Source of the DNA: Ariolimax columbianus
Taxonomy: Eukaryota > Mollusca > Gastropoda > Stylommatophora > Arionidae
Reading direction: 5' to 3'
Length of the DNA stretch: 64,000 nt
Assembly (NCBI GenBank): GCA_036924085.1
Contig: JAVGWX010000001.1
Span: forward strand, 4,878,200 to 4,942,199
The notes under the pieces: generated by a model
What the model was told of the DNA's origin: nothing
The model's input: the letters and a program-made list of their open reading frames with translations, nothing else
Databases searched by the model: none
Shown here: positions 58,701 to 64,000 of the stretch, piece after piece
Numbering within the stretch: the first letter of the stretch is position 1
Layout: each line of letters starts with the position of its first letter
Made by a program: the position numbers and the translations under genes

Positions 58701-60693
58701 AGTCAACCACTGCGAGTGGGTCAAATCAACCACTGCGTGCTGGCCTTTTAAATGTGAGTCATCACTGGACGTTATTCACCGCTTTTTAATATTCTGTCTA
58801 ACTTTAGACGAGATCTCTTACGCTGAGTTAACCTTGTTACTACATTAAGATGCAAAATAACAAGTCTGGCACTCTCTATCTCTCTCTTCCTCTCTCTTTT
58901 TCTCCCTCTCTTGTTTCTCCTTCTCTGTGATGAATAACTTAGAGATAATTTAAAATGAAATCTCAGGAACAAAGTGGCTGTTGGCTCCAAGATGGTTTCC
59001 GGTTTTTTCTTATTGTGTCCCACATGTCTAAACTATTATCTCTATGCCAATACGTGCAATGTCATCTCATATCAATTATAATTACCCTTCCTTTTAGGCT
59101 GCTGTAGATCTGGACTTGAACTCTGGTTGTCTTATTCTGTCGGTCAAAAAATCTATGTCGTCCATCTTGACTAAAAGATTTCAACCTTTTCACAGTTCCA
59201 TTTATCGCCTCTGCTCTCTCATTTATCTGTGCCAACTACTGGCTTTTAAATCTTCTTTTGTGATATTTTTGTCATGTCTGTCGCTGTCAAATTGTGCTAA
59301 CTCTATGTCATCATTGAGTTTTAACAGCAGTAAAAGCAAAATCAAACCGTTAACAACAAAGAAAGTAACAACCTTCTTTGTGACTGTTACTCTAGAAATG
59401 ACTTCAATAAATATGGCGGTTCTTCCTGCAGGATTGACGTGGATGGCTTTGGAGCATGTGGCACTTTAACCTGTGGGCAAGGGGAGAAAATCCCGGGGGT
59501 AGTCGGCATGCGAATAGAGGCAGACAAGGAGACTTGCTTCCCATTACTGTCCAGCAGTTACAAGTGAGTCAGCAAATTACTGCTGCTATTATTATTACTA
59601 AGGCAAAGGCCGTCGTCCATCTCAAACGCTGATACCATCATTTATTTTGCTAGCGCTATATTTTAGTAAGGATTAACTGCACTACTTTTTAACCACTTCG
59701 CCACGGAATCCCCATTATTATTACTACTGCTGCTAGTGCTACTACTACTAGTACTACTACTACTACTGCCTCTACTAGTATTAGTACTGCAACTACTACT
59801 ACTACTACTACTCTTACTACTACTACTGCTACTACTAGTACTAAAACTAATACTACTGCTATTACTTTTACTACTGCTACTACTAGTACTACAACTACTA
59901 CTACTGCTACTACTAGTACTACTAGTACTACAACTACTACTACTGCTACTACTAGTACAACTACTACTACTACTACGGCTACAACAATTACCTCTATAAC
60001 AAATCTCCTATTGCCAGCTGATTTGGCAAACTTGATCTCCGAGTCGTGTATCTACACAAATATTTTGTTTTAATATAAATATTGAATTTTGACATAGCCT
60101 TTAAAAAAATCAAATAATGTCTTTCCGCATGTATCTTCCATACTAGAAGATTTGTTTTAATCTACCATTTCGTGCAGATAAAATCACACATACTTGTTTA
60201 TACATCTGCAGATATTACCTGGCCTTCGAGAACTCTTTGTGTCAGGAATACGTCACCGAAAAACTGTTCAAGCTCTTTGGTGACGTGGACATTGTACCTG
60301 TTGTCAGGGGAGGTCAGCTATGTTCTAGACTACGTGCCCGCCTTATCATAAAGTTAAGGCCTTGAACTGTCAACTATCACATACGATTTTAGTATTTGCC
60401 ACAGGATATGCCATCATTGTAATAATGACTTGCTAGAGAGATTGTGACTGTTGGCATTCTGATACCATGCATGTACAGATTTAATGTTAAGTAACCCAGC
60501 CATGTCTAAAGTGCTCACCTCGACCTATTTATAATGAATACTCACTTTCAGGAGCCAACTACAAGAGCTACTTTCCGCCTGGTACGTTTGTGGACGCTGC
60601 GGACTTTGGTTCTCCTGAATCTCTGGCAGATTTTCTAGACGATCTAGGCAACGACAAGGAGAGATACATCTTTTACCTGAGAAATAAGAACAG
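34710..60693 (+). CDS. Golgi alpha-1,3-fucosyltransferase gene B (GT10), C-terminus beyond window
   Basis: Nine well-supported exons (37257-37473, 38873-38966, 45299-45401, 47848-47966, 50456-50628, 55321-55420, 59432-59563, 60212-60312, 60552-60693), plus a possible first exon at 34710-34787, join without a phase conflict into about 394 codons (420 with the first exon). The order is typical of a type II Golgi glycosyltransferase: basic tail, membrane anchor ([16 protein letters not shown]), stem, N-terminal domain with [15 protein letters not shown]...[26 protein letters not shown], then the donor-binding [34 protein letters not shown]. The enzyme would add fucose from GDP-fucose to lumenal glycans; acceptor specificity cannot be read from sequence. 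A terminal exon like gene A 12220-12370 is expected to the right of 64000. Introns hold many repeats and LINE fragments. Confidence 0.88.
35240..36090 (-). mobile_element. LINE RT C-terminal half, RTE-like, with duplicated 3' end
   Basis: On the - strand: [20 protein letters not shown] with [10 protein letters not shown], then HFEYLGS, a frame break, [50 protein letters not shown] and [10 protein letters not shown]. The tail ends near an ATGATGATG run (about 35245). The last ~85 bp (around 35262-35345 and 35348-35432) is present twice in tandem. Frame disruption at about 35920 shows it is dead. It lies within the first putative intron of gene B. Confidence 0.85.
36376..36720 (+). repeat. Compound minisatellite, 25-bp and ~55-bp units
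   Basis: The 25-bp unit GGAGACTGTTGTCAAACAAGCCAAC is repeated singly or followed by a 30-bp extension ATATGCAATTCTCTAGAATA...; a higher-order pattern is visible at about 36430-36670. Confidence 0.9.
36940..37185 (+). repeat. Minisatellite, 20-bp unit, about 12 copies
   Basis: Unit: ATCTTATACCTCGCCTGTTT with variants. Ends about 70 bp before the membrane-anchor exon of gene B. Because 20 is not a multiple of three, three open frames run through it; one joins the exon frame by chance, with no splice acceptor in between. Confidence 0.93.
37257..37473 (+). CDS. Gene B exon: cytoplasmic basic tail, membrane anchor, stem
   Basis: Acceptor CTGTTGCCAG|CGT at 37256/37257; donor CATACAG|GTTGTA at 37473/37474, phase 1. 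Encodes [20 protein letters not shown], strongly basic, then the hydrophobic segment [18 protein letters not shown] and a stem. Positive charges before the anchor predict type II topology. An earlier donor (GCTTCCAG|GTCTGT at about 37403) would give phase 2 and a stop in the next exon, so it is rejected. Confidence 0.78.
37474..38872. other. Gene B intron, no recognised element
   Basis: No repeat array or protein homology seen; AT-rich with ordinary composition. Confidence 0.45.
38873..38966 (+). CDS. Gene B exon: stem region
   Basis: Acceptor CAACCTTTCAG|AA at 38872/38873 and donor AAAAT|GTAAGT at 38966/38967, both near consensus. 94 nt, phase 1 in and phase 2 out, fitting both neighbours. 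Encodes [18 protein letters not shown]. Stem regions diverge quickly so no family motif is expected; support is splice signals and phase. Confidence 0.65.
38967..41844. other. Large AT-rich gene B intron, no confident feature
   Basis: Nearly 2.9 kb of strongly AT-rich sequence. Several - strand stretches (39300-40700) look like a heavily decayed protein, with short runs such as [10 protein letters not shown], but I cannot assign a family. No tandem arrays are present, unlike the surrounding DNA. Confidence 0.4.
41845..42165 (+). repeat. Minisatellite, 21-bp unit, about 15 copies
   Basis: Unit: TTGACTTTGTGGGTTGTATTC. The period of 21 keeps several frames open on both strands (VVFLTLW, QSQEYNP); no independent evidence for translation. 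Confidence 0.95.
42215..42835 (+). repeat. Minisatellite, 33-bp unit (with 27-30-bp variants), about 19 copies
   Basis: Unit: GGTGGGGCGGCTGGTGAACATCCTGTAAACATT. The left half uses GAACATCC, the right half GGACATCC or GGACACCC. Open - frames of 209-267 codons are artefacts. Confidence 0.95.
42980..43740 (+). mobile_element. Possible LTR retrotransposon remnant (LTR plus leader), copy 1
   Basis: Starts TGTCACGATT and reaches a matching AATTCACGACA at about 43542-43552, the TG...CA form of an LTR of ~570 bp. The following 170 bp include TGGGTTGAAGTTAACG-like and CGAGTGACCAGGATA sequences that recur in diverged form at 49440-49570. A ~75-bp block containing GTTCAGAGGCGACATCAAA is tandemly duplicated (about 43312-43460). 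No gag-pol is recognised. Family assignment is uncertain. Confidence 0.4.
43860..44630 (-). mobile_element. RTE-like LINE, RT C-terminal part (3' segment of possible twin-primed copy)
   Basis: - strand translation: [12 protein letters not shown], a frame change, [20 protein letters not shown] with [16 protein letters not shown], then [39 protein letters not shown] and a degenerate RWRDDLHH tail. A short A-run on the - strand at about 43835-43828 may be the 3' end. Frameshifts and stops show decay. Confidence 0.75.
44635..45115 (+). mobile_element. RTE-like LINE, RT core in inverted orientation (5' segment)
   Basis: + strand translation: [14 protein letters not shown] (RT motif A), after frame changes [19 protein letters not shown], then [14 protein letters not shown], which holds the catalytic FADD, and a LTKMKCIIV segment. 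This is the part immediately N-terminal to the segment on the opposite strand at 43860-44630. Confidence 0.75.
45299..45401 (+). CDS. Gene B exon: start of lumenal N-terminal domain
   Basis: Acceptor CGTGCCAG|G at 45298/45299 and donor CGTGAG|GTTAGT at 45401/45402. 103 nt, phase 2 in, phase 0 out. Encodes [20 protein letters not shown] and ends FLGKTNFRE, which joins the next exon's [10 protein letters not shown] as expected for the first conserved block of GT10 enzymes. A 67-bp minisatellite begins at the donor. Confidence 0.72.
45402..45605 (+). repeat. Minisatellite, 67-bp unit, 3 copies, starting at a splice donor
   Basis: TAGTCAGGGTTGACTGTGG begins at 45404, 45471 and 45538. The first copy overlaps positions +3 onward of the gene B donor. 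Confidence 0.9.
45725..45900 (+). repeat. Minisatellite, 55-bp unit, 3 copies
   Basis: ACTTTTAAGAAATTGATTGT begins at 45725 and 45780 and a variant at about 45835. Confidence 0.9.
45930..46260 (-). mobile_element. CR1-like LINE RT fragment (catalytic region)
   Basis: On the - strand: [10 protein letters not shown], then [20 protein letters not shown] with [20 protein letters not shown] (an F-T-D-D form of the FADD motif), HLDQIQEWPEGWQM and [11 protein letters not shown]. An AT microsatellite (46167-46180) lies within it. Same family as 28110-29480, and it supplies the segment that copy lacks. Confidence 0.82.
46525..46860 (+). repeat. Minisatellite, 46-bp unit, about 7 copies
   Basis: Unit contains AATGCAAGGCATTCAACAGA and TTTGGATGGCTGGTTCTCTC; degenerate copies extend to about 47000. 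Confidence 0.92.
47000..47330 (-). mobile_element. LINE RT fragment
   Basis: - strand translation: [20 protein letters not shown], then [13 protein letters not shown] (RT motif A, degenerate VDxEKAFDRV) and [11 protein letters not shown]. Only about 105 codons remain. It resembles the FIDYEKAFDRVNH family and is distinct from the other LINEs in the window. Confidence 0.72.
47331..47847. other. Gene B intron, nothing recognised
   Basis: No gene or array seen. ACTTACTTACTTAG near 47400 is a short tetranucleotide run. Confidence 0.4.
47848..47966 (+). CDS. Gene B exon: CEYDKCMMT block
   Basis: Acceptor TGTTTGCAG|TGT at 47847/47848 and donor CAAAT|GTACGT at 47966/47967. Phase 0 in, phase 2 out. 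Encodes [20 protein letters not shown] and FVRKPGQ, matching the GT10 pattern of a C-x-(Y/F)-x-x-C-x-(M/V)-T block, then ADAV(I/L)F, then a PGQ turn. Confidence 0.88.
47967..48880. other. Gene B intron with CT-rich tract and poly(G)
   Basis: A (CT/TTTCTC)-rich tract at about 48018-48210 and an 18-G run at about 48464-48482. No gene seen. Confidence 0.5.
48880..49215 (+). repeat. Degenerate tandem repeat, ~50-bp period
   Basis: Recurring TATGTGAATGCACAGATCGC and GTGATCTAATTA segments with variable spacing, at about 48905, 48950, 49095, 49140 and 49180. Confidence 0.7.
49240..49570 (+). mobile_element. Possible LTR element remnant, copy 2
   Basis: Aligns by eye with 43380-43740: AACATCAAAAGCTAGTGCTT, TTATTTAGTTTAGATATAC, then CGAGTGACCAGGATATCTTT. 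The LTR 5' part is not found. Only the shared order of motifs supports the relationship. Confidence 0.4.
49950..50187 (-). mobile_element. Mariner-like transposase N-terminus fragment
   Basis: - strand ATG at 50187 opens MAVELI, a stop, [10 protein letters not shown] and [35 protein letters not shown], the HTH_48-type DNA-binding domain of mariner transposases. The copy ends near 49950 without any catalytic domain. No terminal repeats found. It sits in the same gene B intron as the LTR-like remnant. Confidence 0.8.
50365..50450 (+). repeat. GATGATT-type short repeat next to a splice acceptor
   Basis: About four copies of ATGATGATTCTATTGATGAT; the last ends within 10 bp of the acceptor of the exon at 50456, so the repeat supplies most of the polypyrimidine/branch region. 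Confidence 0.85.
50456..50628 (+). CDS. Gene B exon: NWTMT block
   Basis: Acceptor GTTCAAAG|A at 50455/50456, donor AACTACG|GTAAAT at 50628/50629. 173 nt, phase 2 in and phase 1 out. Encodes [15 protein letters not shown] and [18 protein letters not shown], the GT10 hallmark (E-x-P...NWTMT...SD...YG). The usual RRDSD reads KLNSD. Confidence 0.85.
50880..51375 (+). repeat. Minisatellite, ~38-bp unit, about 13 copies
   Basis: Unit: GTTTGTCTATCTCTTCGTGT plus TATCCTACTAGAGTTTTT; some units lack the TATCCTACTAGAG segment. Confidence 0.93.
51376..52275. other. Gene B intron, nothing recognised
   Basis: No family resemblance in either strand. CATACATACATA precedes the mariner insertion site at 52274. 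Confidence 0.45.
52276..53460 (-). mobile_element. Mariner transposon with TIRs and TA target duplication
   Basis: Ends are CGAAGTGTATTCACAAAGTA at 52276 and, on the - strand from 53460, CAAGGTGTGTTCAAAAAGTA; each is flanked by TA (52274-52275, 53461-53462). The - strand transposase pseudogene reads [14 protein letters not shown], then after an internal deletion DDESWVYG (first catalytic Asp), [55 protein letters not shown] (second Asp), LAKHSIFLV, a mutated third-Asp region, and a degenerate WAKC-like C-terminus. The element is about 1.19 kb, including ~300 bp of minisatellite that grew in the HHDN codons. It is inactive. Confidence 0.93.
52632..52935 (-). repeat. Minisatellite, 22-bp unit, ~14 copies, inside the mariner
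   Basis: Unit on the + strand is TTGTCGTGATGGAGCTGTCAAG, alternating with TTCTCGTGATGGAG. On the - strand each unit repeats CATCACGACAAC, the codons of the mariner HHDN motif. Confidence 0.92.
53560..54858 (+). mobile_element. Nimb-like LINE 3' end: RT C-terminus, RNase H, zinc-binding tail
   Basis: + strand: a [18 protein letters not shown] segment, [13 protein letters not shown], then RNase H with [13 protein letters not shown] and [48 protein letters not shown], a TDECTCG zinc-binding start and, after a frameshift, a tail ending ACGAAGAAGAATAAGAAGAA. Nearly parallel to the - strand fragment at 18251-18822. 5'-truncated, with stops at about 53990-54050 and near 54672. Lies in the gene B intron. 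Confidence 0.87.
54974..54992 (+). repeat. Poly(C) tract
   Basis: About 19 consecutive C residues followed by ACCGCCACCC. Confidence 0.95.
55122..55240 (+). repeat. (CA)n-rich microsatellite
   Basis: Interrupted CACACA runs with CATTCACTCA segments, about 80 bp before the exon at 55321. Confidence 0.93.
55321..55420 (+). CDS. Gene B exon: AAWFVSHC block
   Basis: Acceptor AACAATTCCAG|AC at 55320/55321, donor ATGCAGAG|GTGAGA at 55420/55421. 100 nt, phase 1 in and phase 2 out. Encodes [20 protein letters not shown] and [14 protein letters not shown], matching the conserved K-x-x-x-x-A-W-F-V-S-N/H-C block of GT10. A longer open frame on the opposite strand here is only a shadow. Confidence 0.9.
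55421..55896. other. Gene B intron, nothing recognised
   Basis: AT-rich; a short TATATATATATA run at 55710-55721. Confidence 0.45.
55897..56440 (-). mobile_element. CR1-like LINE 3' end
   Basis: On the - strand: [33 protein letters not shown], then [17 protein letters not shown] after frame changes, a degenerate [17 protein letters not shown] block (about 56095-56035) and [14 protein letters not shown], ending in the (TTAAG)n tail at about 55918-55900. A 5'-truncated retrocopy. Confidence 0.85.
56441..57299. other. Gene B intron, nothing recognised
   Basis: Contains repeated CATGATCGATGATCGATAAT-like segments at about 57090-57225 (3-4 loose copies). No coding remnant identified. Confidence 0.45.
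57300..57480 (+). repeat. Poly(C) and ATT-rich low-complexity tract
   Basis: C-runs at about 57309-57332, followed by TTATTATTGTTACTACTATT-type sequence. Confidence 0.9.
57927..57954 (+). repeat. (GT)n microsatellite
   Basis: About 13 GT dinucleotides. Confidence 0.95.
57955..59431. other. Gene B intron, nothing recognised
   Basis: No arrays except a CT-rich tract at about 58873-58922. Open frames show no family motif. Confidence 0.45.
59432..59563 (+). CDS. Gene B exon: [10 protein letters not shown] block
   Basis: Acceptor CTTCCTGCAG|G at 59431/59432 and donor TTACAA|GTGAGT at 59563/59564. 132 nt, phase 2 in and out. Encodes [19 protein letters not shown] and [12 protein letters not shown], the D-(V/I)-x-G-x-C-G core of the GT10 Rossmann domain leading into the donor-binding motif of the next exon. 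Confidence 0.92.
59715..59995 (+). repeat. (TAC)n trinucleotide tract
   Basis: About 280 bp of TAC repeats with GCTACTACTAGTACT interruptions; the leucine-rich open frame across it is an artefact. Confidence 0.96.
60212..60312 (+). CDS. Gene B exon: donor-binding motif [13 protein letters not shown]
   Basis: Acceptor CATCTGCAG|A at 60211/60212 and donor GGGGAG|GTCAGC at 60312/60313. 101 nt. Encodes [17 protein letters not shown] and [11 protein letters not shown], with the family-typical ENS and TEK residues intact, in contrast to gene A. Confidence 0.94.
60552..60693 (+). CDS. Gene B exon: [13 protein letters not shown] segment
   Basis: Acceptor CTTTCAG|GA at 60551/60552 and donor AACAG|GTTAGT at 60693/60694. 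142 nt. Encodes [19 protein letters not shown] and [18 protein letters not shown]. The donor is the first unit of the minisatellite that follows. Confidence 0.93.
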
Positions 60694-61680
60694 GTTAGTC
60701 CAGAACAATCTCTCGTCTACTCGTGTCGTGACGAGAACAGGTTAGTCCAGAACAATCTCTCGTCTACTTGTGTCGTGACGAGAGCAGGTTAGTCCAGAAC
60801 AATCAATCGTCTACTTGTGTCGTGACGAGAACAGGTTAGTCCAGAACAATCAATCGTCTACTAGTGTCATGACGACAACAGGTTAGTCCAGAACAATCTC
60901 TCGTCTACTCGTGTTGTGACGAGAACAGGTTAGTCCAGAACAATCTCTCGTCTACTCGTGTCGTGACGAGAACAGGTTAGTCCAGAACAATCTCTCGTCT
61001 AGTCGTGTCGTGATGAGAACAGGTTAGTCCAGAACAATCTCTCGTCTACTCGTGTCGTCACGAGAACAAGTTGTCCAGAACGATTTGTCGCCTCGTCTAC
61101 TCGTGTCGTGACGAGAGCAGGTTGTCCAGAACGATCTCTCTCCTCGTCTACTCTTGTCGTGACGAGAACAGGTTAGTCCAGAACAATCTCTCGTCTACTC
61201 GTGTCGTGACGAGACCAGGTTAGTCAAGAACGATCTCTCGCCTCGTCTACTCGTGTCGTGACGAGAGCAGGTTGTCCAGAACAATCTCTCTACTCGTCTA
61301 CTCGTGGCGGCTTGTGTCCTGACGAACGCAGGTTAGTCCAGAACAATCTCTCGACTCGTCTACTCGTGGCGACTAGTGTCGTGACGAAAGCAGGTTAGTC
61401 CAGAACATCTCTCGACTCGTCTACTCGTGGCGACTAGTGTCGTGACGAAAGCAGGTTAGTCCAGAACATCTCTCGACTCGTCTACTCGTAACTGCTAGTG
61501 TCGTGACGAGTGCAGGTTAGTCCAGAACAATCTCTCGCCTTGTCTACTCGTGGCTGCTAATGTCGTGACGAGAACAGGTTAGTCTAGAACAATCTCTCGC
61601 CTTGTCTACTCGTGGCTGCAAATGTCGTGACGAGAACAGATTAGTCCAGAACAATCTCTCGCCTCGTCTACTCTTGACGG
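60691..61680 (+). repeat. Minisatellite, 47-58-bp unit, about 20 copies, containing a splice donor
   Basis: Unit: AACAGGTTAGTCCAGAACAA plus TCTCTCGTCTACTCGTGTCGTGACGAG; starts at 60691 and 60738 give a 47-bp period, later units being up to ~58 bp. The exon's last bases and donor form the first unit. Confidence 0.95.
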
Positions 61681-61904
61681 CTAATGGCGTGGGGAGATGG
61701 CCTCAGCTAATGCGTGATAGCTCTGCCCAAAGAGTCCAACACTCCTGTACATTCAATTTTGTTACAGAAACCATCGGTATACTCTGGATCGACATATAAT
61801 AAAATAACATTGCTATTCAAGAATGTCGGGAAAGGTGGCATTACGAGATTGGATATAGGGATGTCAAGGCTACAGATGTCACAATAACAAGTGCACGTCG
61901 TGTA

Positions 61905-62110
61905 GTTTGGTGGATGTAGCATGTCCTTTGCAGAAAGTCGTTGTCATAGCAGCCGATCTGAATAACTCTCGTTCTTTTGCCAGCTCTCCCGCCTCAGTCA
62001 CCAACAATGCTCAGAACCTCTTGAATCTCCTGTGTCCATCTTCTACTCTGCCTCTTACTCGTTTGCAAGGTACCATACCTTCCAGTATAGTTTTCTCTAG
62101 GCCATTGTGG
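61905..62110 (-). mobile_element. RTE-like LINE C-terminus and 3' end
   Basis: On the - strand: GHIKHHNGLEKTILEGMV (partly), then VTEAGELAKERELFRSA and TTTFCKGHATS, closely parallel to the end of the element at 35240-36090. 5' part replaced by a minisatellite on the right. Confidence 0.78.
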
Positions 62111-62755
62111 TGTTTGATGTGACCATTGTATGTGTTACTAGAGCAATGTGGTGTTTGACCATTGTATGTGTGTTTCTAGAGCAATGTGGTGTTTGGTGTG
62201 ACCATTGTATGTGTGTTTCTAGAGCAATGTGGTGTTTGATGTGACCATTGTATGTGTTACTAGAGCAATGTGGTGTTTGACCATTGTATGTGTGTTTCTA
62301 GAGCAATGTGGTGTTTGACCATTGTATGTGTGTTTCTAGAGCAATGTGGTGTTTGATGTGACCATTGTATGTGTTACTAGAGCAATGTGGTGTTTGACCA
62401 TTGTATGTGTGTTTCTAGAGCAATGTGGTGTTTGGTGTGACCATTGTATATGTGTTTCTAGAGCAATGTGGTGTTTGGTGTGACCATTGTATGTGTGTTT
62501 CTAGAGCAATGTGGTGTTTGATGTGACCATTGTATGTGTGTTTCTAGAGCAATGTGGTGTTTGATGTGACCATTGTATGTGTGTTTCTAGAGCAATGTGG
62601 TGTTTGATGTGACCATTGTATGTGTGTTACTAGAGCAATGTGGTGTTTGACCATTGTATGTGTGTTTCTAGAGCAATGTGGTGTTTGGTGTGACCATTGT
62701 ATGTGTGTTTCTAGAGCAATGTGGTGTTTGGTGTGACTATTGTATGTGTGTTTCC
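62090..62755 (+). repeat. Minisatellite, ~45 bp (38-bp short variant), about 15 copies, seeded in LINE sequence
   Basis: Unit: TCTAGAGCAATGTGGTGTTT plus GATGTGACCATTGTATGTGTGTT; short units lack GATGTGA. The first unit overlaps the LINE fragment, where TCTAGGCCATTGTGGTGTTT is coding sequence on the - strand. Confidence 0.93.
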
Positions 62756-62998
62756 TAGGCGTAATATTGTTTACCAGTCAATTGTGTTCTATATCCAGCT
62801 TCTTGGATTGTTGTGTTTTTCTTTCTCGCTTTCCATGTTTTTTTAAAACTTCCCTGCAGCATTTTAGCTAAAATGAATCTGTCTTCTGCCTTAGTGTTTG
62901 TCCTTGTCTCTCATTCATACGTTGCTACTGGAAAGATGCGAGTTAGCAGGATTGTTGTTTGGTCATCTGTTTAGTGTTCTGATATATGTTTCTCATGT
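62756..62998. other. Intron or intergenic spacer
   Basis: No exon seen; the C-terminal exon of gene B is not here. Confidence 0.4.
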
Positions 62999-63900
62999 TA
63001 GTGAAGCTCACTACACCTGTTCTCTTCCATTCACCTCTCTCTCACTACACGGATTCTCTTCCATTCACCTCTCTCTCTCACTACATGTATTCTCTTCCAT
63101 TCACCTCTCTCTCACTGCACGTATTCTCTTCCATTCACCTCTCTCTCACTGCACGTATTCTCTTCCATTCACCTCTCTCTCACTGCACGTATTCTCTTCC
63201 ATTCCCCTCTCTCTCACTGCACGTATTCTCTTCCATTCACCTCTCTCTCACTGCACGTATTCTCTTCCATTCACCTCTCTCTCACTGCACGTATTCTCTT
63301 CCATTCACCTCTCTCTCACTGCACGTATTCTCTTCCATTCACCTCTCTCTCACTGCACGTATTCTCTTCCATTCACCTCTCTCTCACTGCACGTATTCTC
63401 TTCCATTCACCACTATTTCTCTCACTACACGTATTCTCTTCCATTCACCTCTCTCTCACTGCACGTATTCTCTTCCATTCACCTCTCTCTCACTACACGT
63501 ATTCTCTTCCATTCACCACTATTTCTCTCACTGCACGTATTCTCTTCCATTCACCTCTCTCTCACTGCACGTATTCTCTTCCATTCACCTCTCTCTCACT
63601 GCACGTATTCTCTTCCATTCACCTCTCTCTCACTGCACGTATTCTCTTCCATTCACCACTATTTCTCTCACTACACGTATTCTCTTCCATTCACCTCTCT
63701 CTCACTGCACGTATTCTCTTCCATTCACCTCTCTCTCACTACAAGAATTCTCTTCCATTCACCACTCTCTCCTTTATTGCATGTGTTCTCTTCCATTCAC
63801 CACTTTTTCCTTTATTGCATGTGTTCTCTTCCATTCACCACTTTTTCCTTTACTGCATGTGTTCTATTCCATTCACCACACTTTGTCTCACTAGACGTCT
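62999..63900 (+). repeat. Minisatellite, 34-bp unit, about 26 copies
   Basis: Unit: CTCTCTCTCACTGCACGTATTCTCTTCCATTCAC; some units carry CACTATTTCTCTCACTACAC. A 302-codon open frame exists only because none of the three phases of the unit contains a stop. Confidence 0.95.
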
Positions 63901-64000
63901 ACACGCATTCTCAGGTACATTTTATCTACAATGTCCAACTGTTTTATTACACAATAAACATATCGTCACAAATCTTGAATTCTAATTATTGTGACCTATA

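Noticed and set aside
62986..63894. 302-codon open frame
   Set aside because: Produced by a 34-bp CT-rich minisatellite that is stop-free in all three phases.

Overview
This is a stretch of animal genomic DNA, most likely from a lophotrochozoan and probably a gastropod mollusc. The reasons are eukaryotic split genes with GT-AG introns, an animal-type 18S rRNA sequence, mariner transposons, and LINE families (I/Nimb-like, RTE/CFDP2-like, CR1-like) of the kind common in molluscs. The species cannot be fixed from the sequence. Most long open frames in the window are artefacts of tandem repeats; the real protein-coding content is small and split into short exons.

The host genes are two paralogous Golgi-type alpha-1,3-fucosyltransferases (glycosyltransferase family 10) in tandem on the + strand. 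Gene A is seen only at its 3' end (exons 5518-5618, 7906-8047, 12220-12370). Gene B is nearly complete: a possible first exon at 34710-34787, a membrane-anchor exon at 37257-37473, then exons at 38873-38966, 45299-45401, 47848-47966, 50456-50628, 55321-55420, 59432-59563, 60212-60312 and 60552-60693. Its C-terminal exon lies beyond the right edge. All intron phases agree across every proposed junction.

The rest is repeats. About 30 unrelated minisatellite and microsatellite arrays occupy much of the window, including arrays directly beside exons, in the presumed 3' UTR of gene A and inside a transposon. Among them are LINE fragments of at least four families, a nearly complete mariner with terminal inverted repeats and TA flanks (52276-53460), a second mariner 5' fragment, and a pair of LTR-like repeats.

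The most unusual structure is a composite on the - strand present twice (1-3535, running off the left edge, and 18251-26065). Read 5' to 3' it is pre-rRNA leader, the first ~1.2 kb of 18S rRNA, a set of ~170-200 bp monomers partly made of 18S sequence, then the endonuclease end of a Nimb-like LINE. In the second copy the unit splits a 37-bp minisatellite and ends in a LINE RNase H domain and 3' tail, with a second LINE lying in the opposite orientation inside it. Two copies with the same 18S-LINE junction but different 5' ends suggest a LINE lineage that carries ribosomal DNA as its 5' region.
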